A DNA stretch of 19,562 nucleotides, from the NCBI GenBank assembly GCA_004556705.1, contig SFGA01000033.1:1-19562 (forward strand), in the 5' to 3' direction. Position numbers and translations under genes: made by a program. The notes beneath the pieces were generated by a model that was not told the DNA's origin, did no database searches, and saw nothing but the letters and a program-made list of their open reading frames with translations. Below, in pieces: positions 1 through 6,075 of the stretch. Source of the DNA: Ruminococcus sp. (GTDB taxonomy: Bacteria > Bacillota > Clostridia > Oscillospirales > Acutalibacteraceae). The first letter of the stretch is position 1. Every line of letters begins with the position of its first letter.

Positions 1-245
1 AAACTGAGGGAGAGAAAGCAATAAATATCAAACTTTCGTTATCTCTCCCTCAGTCATTTTTCTTCGAAAAACGACAGCTCCCTCGTCAGAGGGAGCCTGC
101 GTTTCAACAAATTTTCAAATCAGATAAAAGCCGTGTATTAACCTTAAATTTTAATTTTACAGCGTAGGGCGGTGGCTTGCTGCCGCCGTTGGATTGTTGC
201 TAATTTATGACGATTTACGGCTGAAATGGCATTAAAAATTCCCAC
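1..245. repeat. Composite intergenic repeat, copy A (left edge cut)
   Basis: Positions 1-95 match 4469-4563 base for base apart from a few substitutions. They hold the inner stem CTGAGGGAGAGA / TCTCTCCCTCAG and the right-hand hairpin GCTCCCTC-GTCA-GAGGGAGC (77-96). A second module at 164-199 is identical to 4589-4624, and the similarity runs on, diverged, to about 245. The left arm seen in copy B is missing only because the window starts inside the element. The two modules are 68 nt apart here and 25 nt apart in copy B. It lies directly 3' of rimI. No open frame is visible, so this looks like a non-coding, MITE-like or REP-like repeat. Confidence 0.85.
164..187 (+). repeat. GTAGGG-CTTGC hairpin unit U0
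   Basis: First of seven short palindromic units in the window. Reading 5'->3' it has the GTAGGG flank, left arm CGGTGG, core CTTGC and right arm TGCCGCC. GGCGG pairs with CCGCC. It is identical to the unit at 4589-4612, and both continue into the same GTTGGATTGTTG tail. Confidence 0.8.
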
Positions 246-247
246 AA

Positions 248-691
248 TCATTCAAGCGTTTTTGTCATAAGCACGGCGTTTTCGGTCGGATGGGAATAAA
301 AATTTTTTCTAAGTCCTACCTCCGAGAAACCGCATTTTCTGTAAAGAGCGATTGCGTTTTCGTTCGACTCTCTCACTTCAAGTGTTATAAACTCGGCATT
401 TTTTTCACGGCTGACCTTTTCAAGATGCTCTAAAAGCCTTGTTGCAACACCTTTTTTTCTGAACTTCTCTCCGACTGCAACATTGGTTATCGAAACCTCG
501 CCGACAACATTAAAAGAGCCTATATAGCCTGCCGTTTCACCGTCGATTTTCGCAACAAAAAAATCGGCAACGGGGTTTTCAAGCTCCTCGAAAAGTGATT
601 TTTCACTCCACGGGTCTTGAAAGCACTCTTGTTCTATTTTTGCGATATTCTTAATATCCGCTTCGGTCATTTTTGAAATTTCAATATTCAT
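248..691 (-). CDS. rimI: Ribosomal-protein-alanine N-acetyltransferase RimI (GNAT family)
   Basis: A 147-residue single-domain GNAT acetyltransferase. RimI proteins transfer acetyl from acetyl-CoA to the N-terminus of ribosomal protein S18 in the cytoplasm. Visible signatures are the RimI-type N-terminal segment QDPWS (25-29), the acetyl-CoA pyrophosphate-binding loop RKKGVA (78-83), a Glu in LEVRESN (Glu105) at the usual general-base position, and Tyr117 in NAIALYRKCGF, the usual general acid. The ATG lies 3 nt after the polA stop, and the AAGGG that can serve as ribosome binding site is inside the last polA codons, so the gene is probably cotranscribed and coupled with polA. In many Firmicutes rimI sits with tsaB/tsaE, so the polA pairing is less usual. 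Family call is firm; the exact substrate is inferred, since GNATs diverge in target. Confidence 0.88.
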   Translation of the reverse strand: MNIEISKMTEADIKNIAKIEQECFQDPWSEKSLFEELENPVADFFVAKIDGETAGYIGSFNVVGEVSITNVAVGEKFRKKGVATRLLEHLEKVSREKNAEFITLEVRESNENAIALYRKCGFSEVGLRKNFYSHPTENAVLMTKTLE

Positions 692-694
692 TTT

Positions 695-3265
695 TTAACC
701 CTTCGCATCATTCCAAGTTTTGCCTATATTTGCGTCGCTGACAAGACGAACCTTCATTTTGCAAGCATTTTCCATTTCCTCGCAAACGATGTTTTGAACC
801 CTTTCCGCCTCGTTTTCGGGTGCTTCGACTATCAATTCGTCGTGTACCTGCAACAAAAGTCTTGCTTTGAGATTTTCGGATTTCAGTCTGTTATAAACCT
901 TTATCATTGCGATTTTAATAATGTCTGCGGCAGTACCTTGTATGGGCATATTTCTTGCGACTCTCTCGCCGAAGGAGCGAAGCATACCGTTTGATGATGA
1001 AAGTTCAGGCAAGTATCTTCTTCTGCCGAAAAGAGTTGAAACATAGCCGTCTGCCTTTGCCTTTTCGACAATGTTTTTCATATACTCGTCAACGCCCGAA
1101 TAATGGTGCAAATAGTCCTTGATATACTTATCCGCTTCCGCCCTTGATACACCTATATCCTTTGAAAGCGAAAATGCACCGATACCGTAAACAATACCGA
1201 AGTTTACAGCCTTTGCCCTTGAACGCATAAGCGGAGAAACCTCGTTAAGCGGAATTTTGAACACCTGTGAAGCTGTTGTTGTATGAATATCCGTTTCGCT
1301 GTTAAAGGCGTCAATCATATTTTGGTCGTTTGCAATATCCGAAAGAACACGCAGTTCAATTTGCGAATAGTCGGCATCAATAAAGGTCATACCGTCCTCG
1401 GCAACAAAGAATTTTCGCATCTCTCTGCCAAGTTCTGTTCTTACGGGAATATTTTGAAGATTCGGCTCAACGGAGGAAATTCTGCCCGTTCTCGTCTCAG
1501 TCTGATTAAAGGTTGTGTGAATTCTGCCGTCGGAAGAAATTTCCTTGATAAGACCGTCGCAATAGGTAGATTTGAGCTTTGCAAGAGTCCTGTATTCAAG
1601 GATAAATCTTACAATTTCGTAGTCCTCGGCAAGTCCCTCCAAAACGTCTGCATTTGTGGAATAGCCTGTTTTGGTCTTTTTCTTTGTCGGGATTGCAAGG
1701 TCGTCAAAAAGCACTTCTCCGAGCTGTTTAGGTGAATTTATATTAAACTCACGGCCTGCAAGCGAATAGATTTCCTTTTGGAGTTCTGAAATGCGGGCAG
1801 AAAGCTTGTCGGAAAAGTCCTCGATACCCTCTCTGTCAACCTTAATTCCATAAACTTCCATTGATGAAAGCACCCTCGCAAGAGGCATTTCGATTTCATT
1901 AAACAGCTTTGTATTGTCCGTGCTCTCAAGCCTTGCCGCAATACGGCTCTTTAACGCTCTGTACGCCGAAAGGTCGGAAAGAGCTTCGTTGTCATACTCA
2001 TAATACGGCACGGAAAATTCCGCCGCAAGTCGCTTTACGGAATAATCCTTTGCCGAGGGATTTAACAAATATGCACCGAGCAAAATATCAAAATCAATAT
2101 CTTTTATGTCTCCGCCGTTTTTGAAAAAGTAGGAATAAACCGCCTTTGAATTATAGGTGCAGGTTTTAATTTCCTTGTCGGAAAGCATTGAAAGCACCTT
2201 TTCTATGTCCTCGTCGGAAGTAAATTCATACACATAATCGGAGTCAACGGCGCAAATACCCTTTAAGCCGAATTTGTCGGTATCAAGGGCAAAGAAAAGC
2301 TCTTTTTCCTCGTTTACCGATTTTTCCAAAAGTGAAATATCGGCACTTTTTTCGGGTGCTTTTGACTGCGCCTCGTCATTTTTACCCGACTGTACGACAG
2401 CAGGCAAATCAAGACGCTCAAGAATTTTGAACATCTCATATTCAGTCAAAAGCTTTCTCGCTCTTTCGGGGTCGCCCTCGCCCTTTTTATATGAATTTAT
2501 ATCGGTATCAATCGGAACATTTACGTCAATCGTTCCGAGCTTATAACTGAGATACGCTTTTTCCTTGTCGTTTTTAAGTTTAGTTCTGACAGACTCTTTA
2601 ATATCAATTTCGTCGATATTTTCATAGATTTTATCGATAGAGCCAAAGCTTGAAATCAAAGCTGAGGCGGTTTTTTCGCCTATTCCGGCAACACCGGGGA
2701 TATTGTCCGAGCTGTCGCCCATAAGAGCCTTAATATCAATCATCTGTATCGGCTCAACACCGTATTTTTCTTTAACGGCTTCGGTGTCATAAACCACGGT
2801 TTCGGGTCTGCCCATTTTGGTTGAAGCAAGCAAAACCGTAACATTATCCCTTACAAGCTGCAAGCTGTCCCTGTCTCCCGTAGCTATAAAGCTCTCGTTA
2901 CCCTCTCCGCAGTTATGTGATAGCGTGCCGATAAGGTCATCAGCCTCAAAGCCGGGTTTTGTAACGATTTTATAGCCGAGCGACGAAAGAATTTCTTTAA
3001 GTACAGGCAATTGCTCCGCAAGCTCGGGCGGCATCGGCTTTCTGCCTGCCTTGTAATCGGCATACATTTTGTGCCTAAAGGTCGGCTCTTTAAGGTCAAA
3101 GGTTACAGCCACACCGTCGGGCGAAACATCATCTTCAAGCTTTAAGAGAATATTCAAAAAGCCGTAAATTGCATTTGAATAGTGTCCATCCTTAGTTGTG
3201 AGCAGCTTTATACCGTAAAACGCTCTGTTAAAAATACTGTTACCGTCTAAAATCAATAGCTTCAT
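695..3265 (-). CDS. polA: DNA polymerase I
   Basis: An 856-residue family A polymerase for Okazaki-fragment maturation and repair. The order is a 5' nuclease domain (about 1-290, with the helix-hairpin-helix segment GDSSDNIPGV at 183-192), a degenerate 3'-5' exonuclease domain (about 310-450), and the polymerase domain. The last has motif A DADYSQIELR (630-639, Asp630), motif B RSRAKAVNFGIVYG (681-694) and motif C QVHDELI (Asp809). In the middle domain the three exonuclease motifs are eroded: LDTD instead of DxE, and no Asp at the Exo II (SKAV, 373-376) or Exo III position, so proofreading is probably absent, as in Taq and Bst pol I. The frame is open 28 codons further upstream, but I chose the inner ATG because MKLLILDGNS is the family's usual N-terminus and GGTG precedes it. 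Confidence 0.96.
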   Translation of the reverse strand: MKLLILDGNSIFNRAFYGIKLLTTKDGHYSNAIYGFLNILLKLEDDVSPDGVAVTFDLKEPTFRHKMYADYKAGRKPMPPELAEQLPVLKEILSSLGYKIVTKPGFEADDLIGTLSHNCGEGNESFIATGDRDSLQLVRDNVTVLLASTKMGRPETVVYDTEAVKEKYGVEPIQMIDIKALMGDSSDNIPGVAGIGEKTASALISSFGSIDKIYENIDEIDIKESVRTKLKNDKEKAYLSYKLGTIDVNVPIDTDINSYKKGEGDPERARKLLTEYEMFKILERLDLPAVVQSGKNDEAQSKAPEKSADISLLEKSVNEEKELFFALDTDKFGLKGICAVDSDYVYEFTSDEDIEKVLSMLSDKEIKTCTYNSKAVYSYFFKNGGDIKDIDFDILLGAYLLNPSAKDYSVKRLAAEFSVPYYEYDNEALSDLSAYRALKSRIAARLESTDNTKLFNEIEMPLARVLSSMEVYGIKVDREGIEDFSDKLSARISELQKEIYSLAGREFNINSPKQLGEVLFDDLAIPTKKKTKTGYSTNADVLEGLAEDYEIVRFILEYRTLAKLKSTYCDGLIKEISSDGRIHTTFNQTETRTGRISSVEPNLQNIPVRTELGREMRKFFVAEDGMTFIDADYSQIELRVLSDIANDQNMIDAFNSETDIHTTTASQVFKIPLNEVSPLMRSRAKAVNFGIVYGIGAFSLSKDIGVSRAEADKYIKDYLHHYSGVDEYMKNIVEKAKADGYVSTLFGRRRYLPELSSSNGMLRSFGERVARNMPIQGTAADIIKIAMIKVYNRLKSENLKARLLLQVHDELIVEAPENEAERVQNIVCEEMENACKMKVRLVSDANIGKTWNDAKG

Positions 3266-3304
3266 ATTTTTCACCGAATTTTCAGAAATTTTAATTACTA
3301 TGAT

Positions 3305-3313
3305 ATTGTACCA
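3305..3313 (-). promoter_or_regulatory. Extended -10 promoter for polA-rimI
   Basis: On the minus strand TGG-TACAAT forms an extended -10 about 40 nt upstream of the polA ATG. No good -35 is seen at 16-18 nt (GTGCAA at best), as often with extended -10 promoters. The predicted leader is about 33 nt. Confidence 0.5.
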
Positions 3314-3344
3314 TATCTTTTTATATTTTGCACTAAAATTATGC

Positions 3345-3357
3345 CTCAACGGTTGAG
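3345..3357. promoter_or_regulatory. Perfect 13-bp palindrome between divergent promoters
   Basis: CTCAAC-G-GTTGAG is a perfect inverted repeat with a one-base centre. It overlaps the -35 of the dusB promoter (3353-3358) and lies upstream of the polA -10, so it is placed like an operator. No regulator was recognised. Confidence 0.4.
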
Positions 3358-3381
3358 ATAAAAAAGAATTTATGGTAAAAT
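3353..3381 (+). promoter_or_regulatory. Promoter for dusB
   Basis: TTGAGA, 17-bp spacer, TAAAAT, with TGG directly before the -10 (extended -10). The predicted start near 3388 gives a leader of about 22 nt. A GAGGT ribosome binding site (3398-3402) stands 7 nt before the ATG. Confidence 0.65.
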
Positions 3382-3409
3382 ATGCTGAAATTTAATTGAG
3401 GTTGATTTT

Positions 3410-4375
3410 ATGCAGTTCGGAAATTTGAAAATTGAAGGCTTTGCAGGGCTTGCTCCTATGGCAGGCGTTGCGGACAGGGCATTTCGTGAGCTTTGCCGTG
3501 AGTACGGTGCGGCTTATACCGTGTCGGAAATGATAAGCTCAAAGGGTGTTACAATGGGCGACAAAAAGTCAAAGGAATTGATGACGCTCAACGAAAAAGA
3601 ACGTCCGGCAGGCGTGCAAATTTTCGGAAGCGACCCTGAAATTATGGCGCAAAGCATAAATTCCGTGCTTGAAACAAGACCTGATTTTATCGATATAAAT
3701 ATGGGCTGTCCTGCCCCGAAAATTGCAGGAAACGGCGGCGGCTCGTCGCTTATGAGAAATCCCGAGCTTGCGCAGAGCATTGTAAAAGCGGTTGTCGATG
3801 CTACCGAGCTTCCCGTAACGGTTAAAATGCGCTCGGGTTGGGATTTTGACAATATAAATGCAGTCGATATAGCAAAAAGAGCCGAAAAATCGGGTGCTGC
3901 GGCTGTTACAATCCACGGACGGACAAGACAGCAGATGTATGCACCGCCTGTAAACACGGATATAATCGCCGAGGTAAAAAAAGAGCTGTCAATCCCCGTA
4001 ATCGGTAACGGAGACGTTATTGACGGTCAAACTGCGGCACTTATGCTTGAAAAAACAAACTGTGATTTCCTTTTGGTCGGCAGAGGTGCGCTCGGCAGAC
4101 CGTGGGTATTTTCGCAGATCAACGCCTATCTCAACGAAGGCAGAATTCTTCCCGAACCGCCCGTCAGCGAGAGAATGAGGGTTATGGTAAAGCATATCAA
4201 GCTCATTTGCGAATACAAGGGCGAAAAAATCGGTATGAAGGAAGCGAGAAAGCACGCCGCTTGGTATATGAAAGGAATTCGTGGCGGCGCAGAGTTCAGA
4301 CGGCAGGCAGGCACGCTCGAAACGCTCGAACAGGCACAGGAATTGGCATTCAGAGTGGTCGTTGAAAATCAGTAA
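3410..4375 (+). CDS. dusB: tRNA-dihydrouridine synthase, DusB type
   Basis: A 321-residue flavoenzyme that reduces uridine to dihydrouridine in tRNA using FMN and NADPH. The N-terminal TIM barrel carries the entry motif LAPMAGVADRAFR (14-26), the active-site Cys100 in INMGCPAPK, FMN-contacting Lys139 in VKMRSGW, IHGRTRQQMY (168-177, with His169 and Arg171), IGNGDV (198-203) and VGRGALGRPW (223-232). The C-terminal part (about 245-321) matches the helical tRNA-binding domain. Length is normal. In many Firmicutes dusB lies near lysS or greA. Here it stands alone, divergent from polA and convergent with spo0A. The closing region is full of repeats, and the only clear terminator is the bidirectional one at 5038-5059. 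The Dus family is certain; DusB rather than another subtype is inferred from overall resemblance. Confidence 0.93.
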   Translation: MQFGNLKIEGFAGLAPMAGVADRAFRELCREYGAAYTVSEMISSKGVTMGDKKSKELMTLNEKERPAGVQIFGSDPEIMAQSINSVLETRPDFIDINMGCPAPKIAGNGGGSSLMRNPELAQSIVKAVVDATELPVTVKMRSGWDFDNINAVDIAKRAEKSGAAAVTIHGRTRQQMYAPPVNTDIIAEVKKELSIPVIGNGDVIDGQTAALMLEKTNCDFLLVGRGALGRPWVFSQINAYLNEGRILPEPPVSERMRVMVKHIKLICEYKGEKIGMKEARKHAAWYMKGIRGGAEFRRQAGTLETLEQAQELAFRVVVENQ

Positions 4376-4435
4376 ATTTTCAAAACAATGACGGTGCATA
4401 TTTTATTTTAATTCACGGATAACAGTATATTCAGG

Positions 4436-4563
4436 CTCCCTCTGACGAGGGAGCTGTTGAGCGTAGCGAAACTGAGGGAGAGAAAGCAATAAACAGCAAA
4501 TTTTCGTTATCTCTCCCTCAGTCATTTTTCTTCGAAAAACGACAGCTCCCTCGTCAGAGGGAG
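4436..4563. repeat. CTCCCTC palindromic element, full copy
   Basis: A 128-bp element with perfect 21-bp terminal inverted repeats (4436-4456 and 4543-4563). Each end is itself a hairpin: GCTCCCTC-TGAC-GAGGGAGC on the left (4435-4454), GCTCCCTC-GTCA-GAGGGAG on the right. A second inverted repeat, CTGAGGGAGAGA / TCTCTCCCTCAG, sits inside at 4472-4483 and 4510-4521. A third hairpin at 4521-4543 has arms GTC-N-TTTTT / AAAAA-N-GAC around CTTCG. No coding frame. The form suggests a non-autonomous MITE or REP-like sequence. Positions 1-95 are a second copy. Confidence 0.88.
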
Positions 4564-4588
4564 TTAACTAAAAATTTAATTCTACGGT

Positions 4589-4612
4589 GTAGGGCGGTGG
4601 CTTGCTGCCGCC
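4589..4612 (+). repeat. GTAGGG-CTTGC hairpin unit U1
   Basis: Identical to 164-187, with the same tail to 4624 and diverged similarity to 4673. Its first 17 bases recur inverted at 4987-5003. Confidence 0.82.
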
Positions 4613-4674
4613 GTTGGATTGTTGTTTATTTATGTTTATTTGCGGCTTAAATCACATTAAAATACACCCACAAC

Positions 4675-4758
4675 CCGTAGGGACAGGGCTCGCCCCTGTC
4701 CGCAGTGAATTTGATGTATAATTACATTCACGGACAGCCGCAAGGGCTGTCCCTACGG
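4675..4758. repeat. 84-bp inverted-repeat element of two facing hairpins (U2, U3)
   Basis: The 12-bp terminal inverted repeats CCGTAGGGACAG (4675-4686) and CTGTCCCTACGG (4747-4758) are perfect. Just inside each end is a stem-loop: U2 pairs GGACAGGG with CCCTGTCC (4681-4701), and U3 pairs GGACAGCC with GGCTGTCC (4732-4749 region). The middle is AT-rich and non-coding. Confidence 0.82.
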
Positions 4759-4841
4759 TATGATATTGAATTTAATTGACAACAGCCGAAAGCAGTAACA
4801 TATTTGCTAATTCGTTCGGCAGGAGCAAGCCCCTGCCCTAC
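4731..4841. repeat. Long direct repeat, copy 1 (hairpin units U3 and U4)
   Basis: About 111 bp repeated at 4892-5003 with few differences. It starts with minus-strand unit U3 (4731-4756), runs through an AT-rich middle with nested pairing GCCGAA (4785-4790) to TTCGGC (4815-4820), and ends with minus-strand unit U4 (4818-4841), where GGCAGG pairs with CCTGCC. Confidence 0.85.
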
Positions 4842-4891
4842 AACATAGATATATAATTCAATCCGTGCGAAGTACCAACTTTTGCTGATTA

Positions 4892-5003
4892 CGGACAACC
4901 GCAAGTGTTGTCCCTACGGTATGATATTAAATTCAATTTGGCAACAGCCGAAAGCAGTAACATATTTGCTAATTTGTTCGGCAGGAGCAAGCCACCGCCC
5001 TAC
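4892..5003. repeat. Long direct repeat, copy 2 (hairpin units U5 and U6)
   Basis: Second copy of 4731-4841, starting 161 bp later. Unit U5 (4892-4917) keeps its stem through a paired change: the GGACAGC/GCTGTCC of copy 1 is GGACAAC/GTTGTCC here. Unit U6 (4980-5003) differs in one arm and looks like a mosaic: one arm as in U4, the other as in U1. The GCCGAA/TTCGGC pairing (4947-4952 and 4977-4982) is kept. Confidence 0.85.
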
Positions 5004-5037
5004 CGTGTATAATATTTCATTCATGCCCAATAAATTT

Positions 5038-5059
5038 AGCCCTTGAAAAATCAAGGGCT
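5038..5059 (-). terminator. Bidirectional intrinsic terminator at the spo0A / dusB junction
   Basis: A 9-bp perfect stem AGCCCTTGA / TCAAGGGCT with an AAAA loop on the plus strand. T-rich tails follow on both sides (TTAATTTT on plus, AAATTTATT on minus). It begins 6 nt after the spo0A stop. Confidence 0.8.
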
Positions 5060-5065
5060 TTAATT

Positions 5066-5836
5066 TTACGAAATTTTCATATTCAGGCGGAGCTTGTCGC
5101 TTATCATTGCGATAAACTCGGAATTGGTGGGCTTACCACGGCTTGACTGGATTGTATAGCCGAAGTACGACGACAAAACATCAACGTCTCCCCTATCCCA
5201 CGCAACCTCGATAGCGTGGCGGATTGCTCGCTCAACTCTCGACGGCGTAGTCGAAAATTTCTTTGCGACTGTCGGATAAAGCACCTTTGTTACAGAGTTC
5301 ATCATTTCCGTATCGTCAATTGAAAGAATTATCGCCTCACGAAGATACTGATAACCCTTTATGTGCGCAGGAACGCCGATTTGATGCATAATTTCGCTGA
5401 CCGTTACCTGCAAATCCATAGGATCGCCAAGCTCATTATGCTGCGTGCTTATCCTCTGCGACTTATCGGACATTCGGCGTATTCTCTCGCCCATTACATT
5501 TACATCAAAAGGCTTTCTGAAATAGTAGTCAACCCCTGCCGATAAAATTTCCTGCTCAAATCGTTGATTGTCAACTCCCGACATTACCATCAAGAGCATA
5601 TCGTCAAATTTCTTGCTTTCCTTAACCCTTTCGACGACACCGAGTGCGTCTATGTTCGATAAAAACGCATCCATAACAACTGCGTTCGGTTTTTCGCTCT
5701 CGATTGCCTCAAGCAGCTTTCTGCCGTCCTTTTTAACAAGCTTAACCTCGCAACCGTAGGAAGCAAGAGCTTTTACACAATTCGCCCCGAATTCGTTTCC
5801 TTCTGCTGTCAACACCACTTTAAGATTTCTTTCCAT
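5066..5836 (-). CDS. spo0A: Sporulation master regulator Spo0A, with an atypical receiver
   Basis: A 256-residue response regulator that binds 0A boxes and commits the cell to sporulation. Residues 1-120 form the receiver: Asp56 (VVMDAF) fits the phosphoacceptor, Ser86 the Thr/Ser position and Lys108 (FRKPF) the conserved Lys. At the acidic pair (ADD near residues 9-11 in Bacillus subtilis) this protein reads TAE, so the first Asp is Ala11 and the second Glu12. The DNA-binding domain (about 145-256) is highly conserved, including IGVPAHIKGYQYLREAI, SRVERAIRHAIEVAW (199-213) and GKPTNSEFIAMISDKLRL. The frame is open 14 codons further upstream, but GGAGG (5845-5849), 8 nt before the inner ATG, decides the start. 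It lies downstream of spoIVB, as in other endospore formers, but has its own promoter. Confidence 0.95.
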   Translation of the reverse strand: MERNLKVVLTAEGNEFGANCVKALASYGCEVKLVKKDGRKLLEAIESEKPNAVVMDAFLSNIDALGVVERVKESKKFDDMLLMVMSGVDNQRFEQEILSAGVDYYFRKPFDVNVMGERIRRMSDKSQRISTQHNELGDPMDLQVTVSEIMHQIGVPAHIKGYQYLREAIILSIDDTEMMNSVTKVLYPTVAKKFSTTPSRVERAIRHAIEVAWDRGDVDVLSSYFGYTIQSSRGKPTNSEFIAMISDKLRLNMKIS

Positions 5837-5868
5837 ATATTTTACCTCCGTTTTTTGATTTCTGCCAT

Positions 5869-5897
5869 ATTTTACCATTTTAGTATAATTTTGGCAA
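5869..5897 (-). promoter_or_regulatory. Promoter for spo0A, sigma-A type with extended -10
   Basis: On the minus strand TTGCCA (5892-5897), a 17-bp spacer, and TAAAAT (5869-5874) preceded by TGG. The start near 5862 would give a leader of about 26 nt. The form is vegetative; I see no convincing sigma-H promoter. Confidence 0.65.
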
Positions 5898-6036
5898 TAG
5901 TATATTCAGAAATTTACTAAAAGTTTTTGAAACGCTATCAAAAATCGACCAAATGACAGCTAAAGAGTTAATAAGCATTTCAAAGCGTCAATACTATTTG
6001 TCAGCATTAAAAAAATTAGGTCGAATAAAGAAACAA
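5884..6036 (+). pseudogene. Possible remnant of a helix-turn-helix coding sequence
   Basis: The plus strand is open without stops from 5884 to 6117 between spo0A and spoIVB. Up to about 6036, where the spoIVB terminator begins, it reads like a protein tail rich in Lys, Leu and Ile. From the only ATG (5953) it runs MTAKELISISKRQYYLSA and then LKKLGRIKK, resembling the end of a winged helix in which a TAKEL helix, a turn and an LKKLG helix follow each other. There is no ribosome binding site or N-terminal part. It may be gene debris or a chance frame in AT-rich DNA. Confidence 0.2.
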
Positions 6037-6068
6037 CCCGAAAAGCAATTTTGCAACTGCCTTTCGGG
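6037..6068 (-). terminator. Intrinsic terminator of spoIVB
   Basis: On the minus strand CCCGAAA pairs with TTTCGGG, continued by GCA/TGC after one mismatch, followed by a T-rich tail (TTGTTTCTTT). It lies 8 nt after the spoIVB stop and separates it from spo0A. Confidence 0.72.
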
Positions 6069-6075
6069 CGTTCCT

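Larger units (their letters stand above)
4376..5065. other. 690-bp convergent intergenic region filled with repeats
   Basis: This gap between the dusB and spo0A stops holds no credible gene. From left to right: a short AT-rich stretch (4376-4433), the CTCCCTC element (4436-4563), hairpin unit U1 and its tail (4589-4673), an 84-bp inverted-repeat element (4675-4758), two direct repeats of about 111 bp (4731-4841 and 4892-5003) with a 50-nt unique spacer, and a bidirectional terminator (5038-5059). Unit U1 (4589-4605) and unit U6 (4987-5003) form a 17-bp perfect inverted repeat bracketing the cluster. Confidence 0.85.

Noticed and set aside
695..3349. Longer polA start 28 codons upstream
   Set aside because: The extra segment lies across the predicted promoter and is unlike any pol I N-terminus; MKLLILDGNS is the expected start.
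4731..5003. Repeats as a CRISPR array
   Set aside because: Only two long copies (about 111 bp) with a 50-nt gap, nested hairpins and no cas genes; the architecture does not fit CRISPR.
5066..5878. Longer spo0A start 14 codons upstream
   Set aside because: No ribosome binding site precedes it, it would overlap the predicted promoter region, and GGAGG stands at the right distance before the inner ATG.
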